Shown piece by piece: positions 16,325 to 25,158 of a stretch of DNA of 64,000 bases. Within the stretch, counting starts at the first letter, position 1. Each line of letters opens with the position of its first letter. Both the position numbers and the translations under genes were made by a program. Source of the DNA: UBA11358 sp049517655. GTDB lineage: Bacteria > Verrucomicrobiota > Verrucomicrobiia > Limisphaerales > UBA11358. Under the pieces are notes generated by a model, which saw only the letters and a program-made list of their open reading frames with translations, was not told where the DNA came from and did no database searches. The stretch lies in the NCBI GenBank assembly GCA_049517655.1, contig JBEKRQ010000002.1:434001-498000 (forward strand), read 5' to 3'.

Positions 16325-17752
16325 ATGGCTCGCTGGCAATTCTGCAACATTCTCCAGGTCGACGGCGGCACGCATCGCCTCTGGCAATTTGACGCCAAGG
16401 GCGGCGGTTTTGCGCTCAACCGCGGGCATCACGCCGCGCCGGGCGAATCGCTGCCGTTCAACGTCATTGCCAAAACATGGCGTTCGTTGTGGCAGCCAAA
16501 ACTAAATGTCGCGTGGCTGCCGCCCGAGAATGTTTTTCTCCGCGTCATTGAATTGCCCAAGGGCGGTTTCGGGGAAACGCTGGCGATGGTGGAGTTGCAG
16601 TTGGAAAAACTCTCGCCGATACCCGTCACGCAAATCGTCTGGACGATTCATATTTTGCCGCGTCGAAGCGAGGCAGCGGGAGACACGGCGGATTCTGGTG
16701 AACCCAGGCCGGACGACTTGCAAACGGTCATTGTTGTGATTGCTGCCCGCCACGCTGTTGAAGAATTTCTGGGCAAGCTCGAAGACCGGGGTTACCTCGC
16801 CGACCGGCTCGAAGCGCCGATGCTCGATCAATTGGAAGCCACGCCTGCGGCGGGGGACGGCGCATGGATTTATCCATCGGCCTTTCACGGCCAGAATGCC
16901 GCGCTCGTGGCCTGGTGGCGCGGCGGAGCGCTGCGAAATTTGAGCATGATTGTGCTGCCGCCTGGCAGCGACCCCGTAAAGGGTTTGAAAGAGCAACTCG
17001 CACAGTTGGCTTGGGCTGGCGAATTGGAAGGCTGGCTGGCCGCGCCGCCGTCCTGGCACTTGATCGCCGAAGGCGCCGTTGCCACGGAATGGGAAAACGC
17101 CTTGCGGGCGGGTTTGGGTGAGCCAGTGCATGTCGTGCCGCCATCGCCGTTGGAGGAATTAGCTGCGCGCACAGCCTGCCGTTCTGTGGAAATTTCGCAA
17201 GGCGGGACGCACGTTGCATTGCTGCCGCAGGAATTTTCCGTGCGTTACCGTCAACAATTCTTTGACCGTTTGTGGCTGCGCGGGTTGGTTGCCGCCGGCG
17301 TGGTGTATGCGGTGGGCGTGCTGATTTATTTTTGCGCGACTTATGTGCTGTCCGTTCACACCCATCGCGCGGAGCGGGATGTTGCGGACATCAGTCTCAA
17401 CTACACCAATGCAATACAGCTCAAGGCGCGATTTGATGTGCTCAAGGAACGGCAGGATTTGAAATACGCCGCGCTGGACTGCTGGAAAATCGTCGCGGAA
17501 CAATTGCCGGATGGTATTTCGTTGCAACGGTTTAGTTTTTCGGATGGTCAAAAGCTTTCCCTCAGCGGCACAACCACGCCGGAACAAATCAACGGCCTTT
17601 TTGATTTTAACAGTGGATTGCAAAAGGCCAGGCTGAACGGCCAGCCGGTGTTCAGCTCCGGGGGCGGCGAGCCGCTTGTTTATCATCAGAACGGCAGCAC
17701 GGTGACTTGGAACTTCGGCCTGCCACTTCAACGCGGGAAGGACGTGCCATGA
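16325..17752 (+). CDS. GspL/PilM-PilN-like inner-membrane assembly protein
   Basis: The 475-residue protein has the overall layout of GspL, or of a PilM-PilN fusion. A cytoplasmic actin-like region occupies about residues 1-300, including LPPENVFLRVIELPKG and LEKLSPIPVTQIVW, which match the PilM-like family style. One membrane helix lies near 317-340 (GLVAAGVVYAVGVLIYF), followed by a periplasmic coiled region and a ferredoxin-like domain (QLPDGISLQRFSF). It should link the cytoplasmic ATPase to periplasmic parts. It overlaps the next gene by 4 bases (ATGA), indicating translational coupling. Confidence 0.75.
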   Translation: MARWQFCNILQVDGGTHRLWQFDAKGGGFALNRGHHAAPGESLPFNVIAKTWRSLWQPKLNVAWLPPENVFLRVIELPKGGFGETLAMVELQLEKLSPIPVTQIVWTIHILPRRSEAAGDTADSGEPRPDDLQTVIVVIAARHAVEEFLGKLEDRGYLADRLEAPMLDQLEATPAAGDGAWIYPSAFHGQNAALVAWWRGGALRNLSMIVLPPGSDPVKGLKEQLAQLAWAGELEGWLAAPPSWHLIAEGAVATEWENALRAGLGEPVHVVPPSPLEELAARTACRSVEISQGGTHVALLPQEFSVRYRQQFFDRLWLRGLVAAGVVYAVGVLIYFCATYVLSVHTHRAERDVADISLNYTNAIQLKARFDVLKERQDLKYAALDCWKIVAEQLPDGISLQRFSFSDGQKLSLSGTTTPEQINGLFDFNSGLQKARLNGQPVFSSGGGEPLVYHQNGSTVTWNFGLPLQRGKDVP

Positions 17753-18324
17753 GAAGATTTTTCGCGCAATTGCGTCCGCTGGAACGCCGGCTGGCCGTCG
17801 GCGTTTTGGTTGTTTTGTTTCTTGTGCTGAATTTCGTGTTCGTCTGGCCGCATTTTTCAGATTGGGGCAGGTTGCAGCGTCACCTGGAAGATTCCCGCCG
17901 AAAACTGGAGCTGTATCAAACGACGATTGCCGAGGCGGCGAGTCGCCAAACGCAGGTAAAAAACCTGGAGAATCAGGGCGAATTCATAGCGCCGGAAGAC
18001 CAAGCCATCAATTTTTTGCGCACGATTCAGTCACAATCCGCCGAGAGCGGCGTGGGCATCGTCAGTACTTCGCGGCAAACGACCCACACGAACGAGTTTT
18101 TTGTCGAACTGACGCAAAACATCAACGTCATCGCGACCGACCAGCAACTGGTTGATTTTCTTTACAAACTAGGTTCCAGCGCCTCCATGATTCGGGTGCG
18201 CGACTTGGAATTGCAACCCGACCCGGCGCATCAACATCTCAGTGCCAACATCCGGCTCGTCGCCAGCTATCAAAAAATGGAGACGACCAATCATTTAGAG
18301 ACCGCAACCGCAAAATCAAAATAA
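17749..18324 (+). CDS. GspM/PilO-like inner-membrane protein
   Basis: The 191-residue bitopic protein has a short cytoplasmic start (MRRFFAQLRPLERR), one membrane helix (LAVGVLVVLFLVLNFVFVW, about 14-33), a coiled-coil (LQRHLEDSRRKLELYQTT), and a C-terminal ferredoxin-like domain (NINVIATDQQLVDFLYKLG). This is the PilO/GspM arrangement. The ATG at 17749 overlaps the stop of the previous gene and is clearly the real start. The product should pair with the GspL-like protein to form the inner-membrane platform. Confidence 0.8.
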   Translation: MRRFFAQLRPLERRLAVGVLVVLFLVLNFVFVWPHFSDWGRLQRHLEDSRRKLELYQTTIAEAASRQTQVKNLENQGEFIAPEDQAINFLRTIQSQSAESGVGIVSTSRQTTHTNEFFVELTQNINVIATDQQLVDFLYKLGSSASMIRVRDLELQPDPAHQHLSANIRLVASYQKMETTNHLETATAKSK

Positions 18325-18326
18325 CC

Positions 18327-20579
18327 GTGAAAACAACCGCACTCATCCTGCTCGCATTTTTAACCGGCCTTGACCTCCGGGCGCAAATACCGCCCAACCT
18401 GCGCCCCGTGCCGCAACGTTACAGCATGCCCGCGACAAATGCTGTCGCCAGCGCCGCGACCAACATGGCCGCCGTTCCGTCGGCGCTACCTTTGCCGCCG
18501 GCCTTGTTGACCGTACCTGCTGCGCCGCTGCCTTCGCCGGGGCCAAAAGAGGAGTTGACCGCACCTGCCACGCCGCCACCTTCGACTGGGCCGAAAGAGG
18601 AAATGGTTCCCGCCGGCGACATCAATTTCCAGGGCGTGGACATCGATCAAGTGCTTGATGTTTATGCACGGTATGTTGGGCGGACGCTGTTGCGGGCGGG
18701 TTTGCCACAGGCAAAAATTATTCTTCACACGGAAACATCATTGACCAGGAGTGAGGTGATTCAGGCATTGCAGGCGGTGCTTGCGCTCAACGGCGTCGCG
18801 CTCATCAACGTGGGCGACAAATTCGTGAAGGCCGTGCCGTCGACGCAGGCCAATCAGGAAGCTGCGCCGTTCAACAAGGACACCGCCGCACAATTGCCCG
18901 ACGTGGGCCAATACGTCACGCACATCGTCCAATTAAAATACGTCAAGCCCAGCGAAATGACGCCGATTCTTCAGCCGTTTGCCAAGTTGCAGAATTCCAT
19001 TCTGTCCATTGACAGCAATGGCATTCTTGTGCTTCGCGACAACGCCGAAAACGTCAAGCGAATGCTGGAAATGATTGATCAGATAGACGTGTCGGTGCCG
19101 GCGGAATACATCTCTGAAGTCATTCCCATCAAATACGCGCTGGCCGACGACATCGCCAATGCCCTGAACAGCCTCGGTGGCGGCGGCGGGAGCACGGTCA
19201 GCTTCGGCGGCTCAACTGCCACGACACCCATCAGCGGCGTGGCGCGCCCCAGCGGCACAACGACAGGGACTACTACACCGGGTCAATACCAGCCGCGAAC
19301 GACGGGCACGTCGGCAACCGGCGCGTCCACAGGCGGCGGCACTTTCAGCCAGCGGCTTCAGTCCATCATTCAACGCGCCTCGGCGGGAACGCCGGAGCAA
19401 ATCCAGATTTTTGGCCAGACAAAAATCATTGCCGACGAGCGAAGCAACTCGCTGCTCGTTTTCGCCACGCGGGCGGACATGGAGAGAATCAAGGAAGTTG
19501 TGGGGAAGCTGGACGTGCTGCTTGCGCAAGTGCTCATCGAATCCGTCATTGTGGATGTGACCCTTGGTCATACATTTGCCCTGGGAGTTTCTGCGGCACA
19601 AAATCCAAAAGTTCTCAGTCCAAGCGAGCAAATCATTGGCGGCGGCGGCATGAACAACGGCCAGACGTTTATGCATTTTCTCCAGTCGGTGACGACGAAT
19701 GGCCTACAAACTAATGGGTTATGGAGTAGTATTAGTTCTGTGATAACTTCTTCAGGAGGCACGAATGCGATCTTTGGCAATAACCTACCGGGTGGCTTCA
19801 GCTATTTTGGCAGCATCGGCCCGACGTGGGACGTAGCGCTGGCGGCAGCCGCCAGTGACAGCAGCGCCACGGTCATCCAACGTCCACGCATCCAGACTTC
19901 GCAGGCGAAGGCGGCTTCGTTTTTTGTCGGCCAAACTGTGCCGTATGTCACCGGTAATTCCTATGGCTCCACGTATGGTAACAGCGCCAGCTATTCGCAA
20001 TTGTCAGTGGGTGTCGAACTCGATGTCACGCCATTCATCAATCCTGACGGCCTCGTCGTGATGGACATCAACCAGGAAATTGATGAACTCAATGGTTATA
20101 CCTACATTGACAACGTTGGTAACGTGCCTAATACAATCAAACGATCGCTTTCCTCTGAAATTGCCGTGAAAAACAAGGACACCATCATCCTCGGCGGATT
20201 TGTCCGTTCCGATAAGAGCAAAACCAAGAGTGGAATTCCGTGGCTGCAAGACATTCCCCTGCTCGGCAACCTGTTCTCTCAACGCAATGACTCGAAGGAT
20301 CGCAGTGAAACCATTGTGCTGATACGCCCGACGGTTTTGAAAACGCCCGAACTCGCCGCCGTACAGGCCGTCAAGGAACAGGAACGGCTGCCGGGTATTT
20401 CCGCTGCCGTAGCGGAAGATACCGCTGACGAACACAAACTAGTTGAAGCCCAGCGCAAGGCGGAACAGAAACGCGCTGCAGCCGAGCAAAAACGCGCCAA
20501 GTCTCAAGGTGACCATTTCAACCCCGTGTCGCCGGATAGTGCGATTGATACCAACGCCGTCACATTTCCGAATCCGTAA
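18327..20579 (+). CDS. gspD: GspD/PilQ-family secretin
   Basis: This 750-residue outer-membrane secretin starts at GTG 18327, two bases after the previous stop. A signal peptide (TALILLAFLTGLDLRAQ) is followed by a Pro/Ala linker, an N0-like domain (about 95-170), and N1-type modules (THIVQLKYVKPSEMTPIL and VIPIKYALADDIANAL). A Gly/Thr/Ser-rich insertion lies near 285-340. The conserved secretin core includes VDVTLGHTFALGVSA, LDVTPFINPDGLVVMDINQE and IILGGFVRSDKSKTKSGIP, with LGNLFSQR near the end of the barrel. The Lys/Arg-rich tail after 690 (EAQRKAEQKRAAAEQKRAK) is coiled. It forms the exit pore of this secretion system. Confidence 0.95.
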   Translation: MKTTALILLAFLTGLDLRAQIPPNLRPVPQRYSMPATNAVASAATNMAAVPSALPLPPALLTVPAAPLPSPGPKEELTAPATPPPSTGPKEEMVPAGDINFQGVDIDQVLDVYARYVGRTLLRAGLPQAKIILHTETSLTRSEVIQALQAVLALNGVALINVGDKFVKAVPSTQANQEAAPFNKDTAAQLPDVGQYVTHIVQLKYVKPSEMTPILQPFAKLQNSILSIDSNGILVLRDNAENVKRMLEMIDQIDVSVPAEYISEVIPIKYALADDIANALNSLGGGGGSTVSFGGSTATTPISGVARPSGTTTGTTTPGQYQPRTTGTSATGASTGGGTFSQRLQSIIQRASAGTPEQIQIFGQTKIIADERSNSLLVFATRADMERIKEVVGKLDVLLAQVLIESVIVDVTLGHTFALGVSAAQNPKVLSPSEQIIGGGGMNNGQTFMHFLQSVTTNGLQTNGLWSSISSVITSSGGTNAIFGNNLPGGFSYFGSIGPTWDVALAAAASDSSATVIQRPRIQTSQAKAASFFVGQTVPYVTGNSYGSTYGNSASYSQLSVGVELDVTPFINPDGLVVMDINQEIDELNGYTYIDNVGNVPNTIKRSLSSEIAVKNKDTIILGGFVRSDKSKTKSGIPWLQDIPLLGNLFSQRNDSKDRSETIVLIRPTVLKTPELAAVQAVKEQERLPGISAAVAEDTADEHKLVEAQRKAEQKRAAAEQKRAKSQGDHFNPVSPDSAIDTNAVTFPNP

Positions 20580-20624
20580 TCATCCGCTGGATTGGGTAGT
20601 GTAGTTGGTGTATAGTATTAAAAT

Positions 20625-22463
20625 ATGAACCGTTCCGGAAACATATTCCATTGTTTGGGCGCGCTGCTTTTGCTCGCGGCAGGTGCGGGCCGCGCGGAGA
20701 CCGTCTTTTGGTCGGACAATTTTGAGACCAATACCCCCAGCCGCTGGACCACCAGCAGTGTCTGGCGCATTGGTTCGCCAACCGCAGGCCCCGGAACCAA
20801 TTCCGCCGGTTTCCGTACGCATTCCGGCACCAACTGTGCCTCGACTCAAAATTATGCCTACAATTCTGACACCCGGCTCATCTGCACGAATTACAACGGT
20901 GCCAGTTCTTTTGTGGTTCCTCCCACAAATCAATTTCCCCGGCTGCGTTTCTGGCATTGGTTTAATTTTGCGAATGCTCTGGGCTATGTCGAAATCAGCA
21001 CCAATAACGGCGGCAGTTGGAATCAGATTTCACCAACATATCCTCCTAATCTTCCTAATCCCAACGACACCACCAGCGGCGGTGTCTGGTCGCGTCCGTC
21101 CATTGATTTAAGCGCCTTCGCCGGACGAAGTGTGCAGATCGCTTTTCATTTTACCTCCGGCGGCTGCTGCGGCAACGCCCAAGGCTGGTATGTGGATGAT
21201 GTTGCCGTGGTCACCGACACGCCGGTTTTCAACAACCCGAAAGATTTTGAGTCGGGCCTGGGCGATTGGTCGGTGGATTTTGGAACTTGGGAAATCGGCA
21301 AGCCGACCAGCGGGCCGAATGCCGCGCACACCGGCACCAACTGCGCAGCGACCATTTTGGCGGGCAACTATGCGAACAACGTGGATACAAGGTTGATCAG
21401 TCCACCCTTTGCCGTTCCCACAAACAGCAGTCCGTCCTTGCGCTTCTGGCACTGGTATAATTTCAACAATGCGTTGGGCTTTGTTGAAATCACCACCGAC
21501 GGCAGCACTTGGAATCAGATTTCACCGACTTATCTCAACGGTAACACCGGTGGTGCATGGATCAACGTTTCCCTTAATTTGAGTGCCTATGCCGGCCAGA
21601 CAGTGCAGACGGCTTTTCATTTTACGTCCGGCGGCACCGGCACTGCTGTCGGCTGGTATGTGGATGACATTTCACTGATCGCGTCACCAACTCTGACCAT
21701 TCCGCCAACGCAGACAATTTATGCCGGGCAAACACTGACGGTGACCAATTACGCCACCCTCTTTCCCGCCGGCACGCCGATATTTGGACTGGTCTCCGCT
21801 CCGACGAATGTTGTCCTGACAATGAACGGCGTGTTGACATGGACGCCTGCAATCGCACAGACCCCAAGCACGAATACCATTTCCGTCAAGGTAACGGACA
21901 ACAACGTGCCTCCCTTCAGCGCGACCAACAGTTTCGTCGTCCAGGTATTATTGTCGCCGCCCGTTTTAACGGTTCCGCCAACGCAGACGATTTATGGCGG
22001 ACAAACGCTGACCGTCACTAATTCCGCCACCAACAGCATTTTCCCAAATTGCACATTCACATTCGGAATCGTTTCCGCCCCGACAAATGTTGTCCTGACA
22101 ACGAACGGGGTGTTGACATGGACGCCCACAATCGCACAGGTGCCAAGCACGAATACCATTTCCGTCAAGGTAACGGACAACAACGTGCCTCCCTTCAGCG
22201 AGACCAACAGTTTCGTCGTCCAGGTATTATTGCCGCCGGCGCTGACAATTGCCGCCGGCGCGCATCTGATAAACGGAAGCGTCCAAGTCACATTCAACAC
22301 CCTCTCGAACGTTACCTGGCGGATTGACGTCTCCACCAATCTGTTGAGCTCGAGCTGGCTGCCATTATTCACCAACACGGCAAGCCCAAGTGGCACAATA
22401 CAGTTTACCGATCTGCTGGCCACAAACTACTCTTGGCGTTTTTACCGGGCGGTTTTGCAGTAA
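20625..22463 (+). CDS. Secreted repeat protein with duplicated jelly-roll and Ig-like domains
   Basis: The 612-residue protein has a signal peptide (NIFHCLGALLLLAAGAGRA). Two related jelly-roll-like domains follow (about 25-200 and 205-350); each has GTNCA, a RLRFWHWFNF or SLRFWHWYNF strand and GWYVDD near its end, like MAM/immune-inhibitor-type modules. Next are two Ig/cadherin-like repeats (about 355-440 and 445-535) beginning PPTQTIYAGQTLTVTN or PPTQTIYGGQTLTVTN. The last 70 residues (TWRIDVSTNLLSSSWLPL) resemble the C-terminal domain frequent in secreted verrucomicrobial proteins. It sits directly after the secretin gene, so it may be a cargo. Probably surface adhesion or carbohydrate binding. 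Confidence 0.7.
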   Translation: MNRSGNIFHCLGALLLLAAGAGRAETVFWSDNFETNTPSRWTTSSVWRIGSPTAGPGTNSAGFRTHSGTNCASTQNYAYNSDTRLICTNYNGASSFVVPPTNQFPRLRFWHWFNFANALGYVEISTNNGGSWNQISPTYPPNLPNPNDTTSGGVWSRPSIDLSAFAGRSVQIAFHFTSGGCCGNAQGWYVDDVAVVTDTPVFNNPKDFESGLGDWSVDFGTWEIGKPTSGPNAAHTGTNCAATILAGNYANNVDTRLISPPFAVPTNSSPSLRFWHWYNFNNALGFVEITTDGSTWNQISPTYLNGNTGGAWINVSLNLSAYAGQTVQTAFHFTSGGTGTAVGWYVDDISLIASPTLTIPPTQTIYAGQTLTVTNYATLFPAGTPIFGLVSAPTNVVLTMNGVLTWTPAIAQTPSTNTISVKVTDNNVPPFSATNSFVVQVLLSPPVLTVPPTQTIYGGQTLTVTNSATNSIFPNCTFTFGIVSAPTNVVLTTNGVLTWTPTIAQVPSTNTISVKVTDNNVPPFSETNSFVVQVLLPPALTIAAGAHLINGSVQVTFNTLSNVTWRIDVSTNLLSSSWLPLFTNTASPSGTIQFTDLLATNYSWRFYRAVLQ

Positions 22464-22505
22464 CCCAGCCAACAACGCTGCGCCGATTATCGCCGGAAAT
22501 CAGTG

Positions 22506-25157
22506 TCACTTCACCGGCGGCGCATTGGTGTCCGTGCCGATGGAAAGCATTTCCTGCAAGCTGCGAATCGGGTGCAGCGGCATCAGCAGAAATTGGGGAA
22601 TGTAAACCGGTTCGCTCGCCGGCTTTTCAAGCGTGCCGGTGATTTTGTATTCAAACAATTTGCTTACCGGCCACAACGCCGTGCTGACCAGTGGTCCAAC
22701 CACCCACGTGTCGCGCAGCAATTGGGCGGTGACGTGTGCGTTCACCCGGCTTTGCAAATCCACCGTGCCCGAATATTGCAACCGCATCATCGTCGAACGG
22801 ATTTCCAGGTCGTCCGAAAATGCCATGCCATTGGTCATGGCAAATCGCGCCGCAGCGTCCGTTGCGCGGCTGCTGCCAAGACCCGGCGTGACCGTGTTCA
22901 ATACCGGCGACAAAATGCCGAAAACCGGGACATCCCAAATCAATCCGTCGTGCAGATTGGCCCGACCGTATCCATTCCATGTCCGCCAATTTTTCGAGTT
23001 CGCGCTCGTCATGACGAACTGTCCGCTCAACACGCCTTCCAAATGATTTGCGGGTGACGACAAATCATTTGCCAATAGATGCAAGTCCGCGTTTCTGACA
23101 TTGGCCGTAAATCCAAAATCCGCGCCTTCCTTTGGACGAAAATCAAAATGGGCGGAGCCATTCGCGTTCCCACCGTAAAACGACGCCGTCAAATTGCTCA
23201 AAATCAACGTCTGACCCAGCCAGCGAATTTCTCCAGTGATGCGTGGCGTTTTGAGTTTCAGCCATTCGAAAGGCGCACCGTCCACGTCAAACTGCAAATC
23301 CGCGTCGTCCGCGCCGCGCAATGGCGCGTAACCGTTCATGCGCACCGTGCAAGGCCGCCCAAAGCGATACGGCTCCATTATTTTGCCGGCCTTCGGTCCA
23401 ATGGCGCGCGCCACCACCCCCGGATCGGCGGTGCTGAAGCCGTTTGTGAAATAAATCCGCCACGAATTGAAATCCACCGCGATGCCGTCGGCAGTCATCG
23501 TTTGTACGCCGGTTTGCAACTGTGGCTGGAAAAATTCGAGAAACCGGTTCGTGTAGCGAAACGTGCCTTCAACGCTGCCCACAGTTTCACCGCGAACCGT
23601 GAAATTCGTCAGCGCCATGCGCCCGGCTGCGCCAATACTGTCGTAATCATACAAACGACCCCGCACGTCCGCGTCCAGAAACAACGGTTTGGTGAACGTA
23701 AAAAATTTCAAGCTCCGTTCGGCATTGCTCGTCGTCAGGAGCGGCTGGATGGCTTTCGGGTTCAACACGCCGCGCACGTGCCAGTGATAATTTCTCGAGT
23801 TGTCATTCTCGATGCCGGCGAGTGCCAGTGCGCCTTCAGGCCGCGTCACGACGAGATCAGGCAGGCGCCAAACGAGGTTTGAATAGGAAAAATGCCCGCG
23901 CGCCGAGTCAACGGTGACGCCGCGAAACGCGCCATTCGTCACAGTGAATTCGCCGGCAAGCCGCACCGTCGGTTGCACTTCACTGCGCCAGTCGGGCTGG
24001 TGCCCTGTCCACGCCGGCAAAATCAGCGAACCGCCGGCTTGCAGGGATGGCGGCTGTGTCCACGAAAATTGCGCGAGCCAGTCCTGTGTTTTTTCAGTCA
24101 ACAGCGCGGCAATCGCGCGCGGATCGAAGCATGATGAATTGATGAATGTGAACTCGCGCGTGCCGACGTTCAATCGCATGCTGGCATTGAGTTGGCCTCC
24201 GTCCAATTTGGCGGACAAGTTTGTGACAGCCAGTTCCGGCGCGCTCCAAAACCCGCTGCATGAAACCGAACGCGCGTTCAGTTTCTCTGATTTCAATTGC
24301 GAGACCTGCGCGATCCATTCGAGTTGATACGGTTGTGCGTTTGTCCACCAAGCCCACGAAGGGTCGGAATTGGCAGACGTTCCGGCGCGCGCTTTCAACC
24401 TGGCGGCGAATTGAATTCCTTGCGCGAGTCCCCATGGCGTGTCCACATAGGGGGCGCTGGCCATCAGGCGGACCAAAAATGAAAGCGGGTCGCGCGCATC
24501 GCCGTTGACGACCAAACTCAATTGCGGCGCGCCGGCAAGGTGGATTTGGCGCAGTGTATCGGCAAATTTTTGCAAGCCCGCCTGCCGCGCGGCGGCGTTG
24601 GTCGTTGGGCCATAAAAAATTTTCCAATCACGCAACGCTGAAGCATGAGCGATGTCGCCGGACACCGAGAGTTTTGCGCCCGCGAAATCAGCCTGAAAAT
24701 TATCCAGTGACCACGTGTCGTTTGCTTGAAATCTCAAGTAGGTTTGGATGTGGTCGAGGACAAGCGCGTTCGTCGGCGAGAGCGGCCAGACAAACTTGCC
24801 CTGGTGCAAGACGAGTCCGTCAATTTGCAAGCGACGATGCAGCAGCGCGCGATAATTCAACCGCAATTGAATTTGTTGAAGCGAAAACACCGGGCTGTTG
24901 GTCATCCGAGCACGCCCGATGTGAACATTGTCCGCCACCAATCCCCGGGTAAAACTCAAACGCAAACGGGCATATTCCAGTTCAACTCCGCGCGTGCGGA
25001 GCGTTTCAACGAGCGGTCGCTTCAGAAAATCCGGCAGGCCGATTTTGTCAAGCCATAGGACGGCGCAGGCCAAAACGAGCGCCGCAAAAATCATCGCGCG
25101 GCGAAGCTGGCGGAACAGCGTCCGGCATTTCCGCCAGAAGCCAGTTTGATCGCGCAT
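22506..25157 (-). CDS. AsmA-like envelope protein
   Basis: The 883-residue protein has one N-terminal membrane anchor (AMIFAALVLACAVLWL, about 21-36). A very long periplasmic region of repeating beta strands follows, in the AsmA/TamB/YhdP style. The start has the typical VETLRTRGVELEYARLRLSF, and the end contains an AsmA-C-like segment with LSGQFVMTSANSKNWRTWNG and RDTWVVGPLVSTALWPVSKLFEYKITGTLEKP in pieces. Such proteins act as bridges for lipid transport or in outer-membrane biogenesis. It is the last gene of the Gld-like ABC operon; its start lies next to the DUF4340 stop. Confidence 0.8.
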   Translation of the reverse strand: MRDQTGFWRKCRTLFRQLRRAMIFAALVLACAVLWLDKIGLPDFLKRPLVETLRTRGVELEYARLRLSFTRGLVADNVHIGRARMTNSPVFSLQQIQLRLNYRALLHRRLQIDGLVLHQGKFVWPLSPTNALVLDHIQTYLRFQANDTWSLDNFQADFAGAKLSVSGDIAHASALRDWKIFYGPTTNAAARQAGLQKFADTLRQIHLAGAPQLSLVVNGDARDPLSFLVRLMASAPYVDTPWGLAQGIQFAARLKARAGTSANSDPSWAWWTNAQPYQLEWIAQVSQLKSEKLNARSVSCSGFWSAPELAVTNLSAKLDGGQLNASMRLNVGTREFTFINSSCFDPRAIAALLTEKTQDWLAQFSWTQPPSLQAGGSLILPAWTGHQPDWRSEVQPTVRLAGEFTVTNGAFRGVTVDSARGHFSYSNLVWRLPDLVVTRPEGALALAGIENDNSRNYHWHVRGVLNPKAIQPLLTTSNAERSLKFFTFTKPLFLDADVRGRLYDYDSIGAAGRMALTNFTVRGETVGSVEGTFRYTNRFLEFFQPQLQTGVQTMTADGIAVDFNSWRIYFTNGFSTADPGVVARAIGPKAGKIMEPYRFGRPCTVRMNGYAPLRGADDADLQFDVDGAPFEWLKLKTPRITGEIRWLGQTLILSNLTASFYGGNANGSAHFDFRPKEGADFGFTANVRNADLHLLANDLSSPANHLEGVLSGQFVMTSANSKNWRTWNGYGRANLHDGLIWDVPVFGILSPVLNTVTPGLGSSRATDAAARFAMTNGMAFSDDLEIRSTMMRLQYSGTVDLQSRVNAHVTAQLLRDTWVVGPLVSTALWPVSKLFEYKITGTLEKPASEPVYIPQFLLMPLHPIRSLQEMLSIGTDTNAPPVK

Positions 25158-25158
25158 A

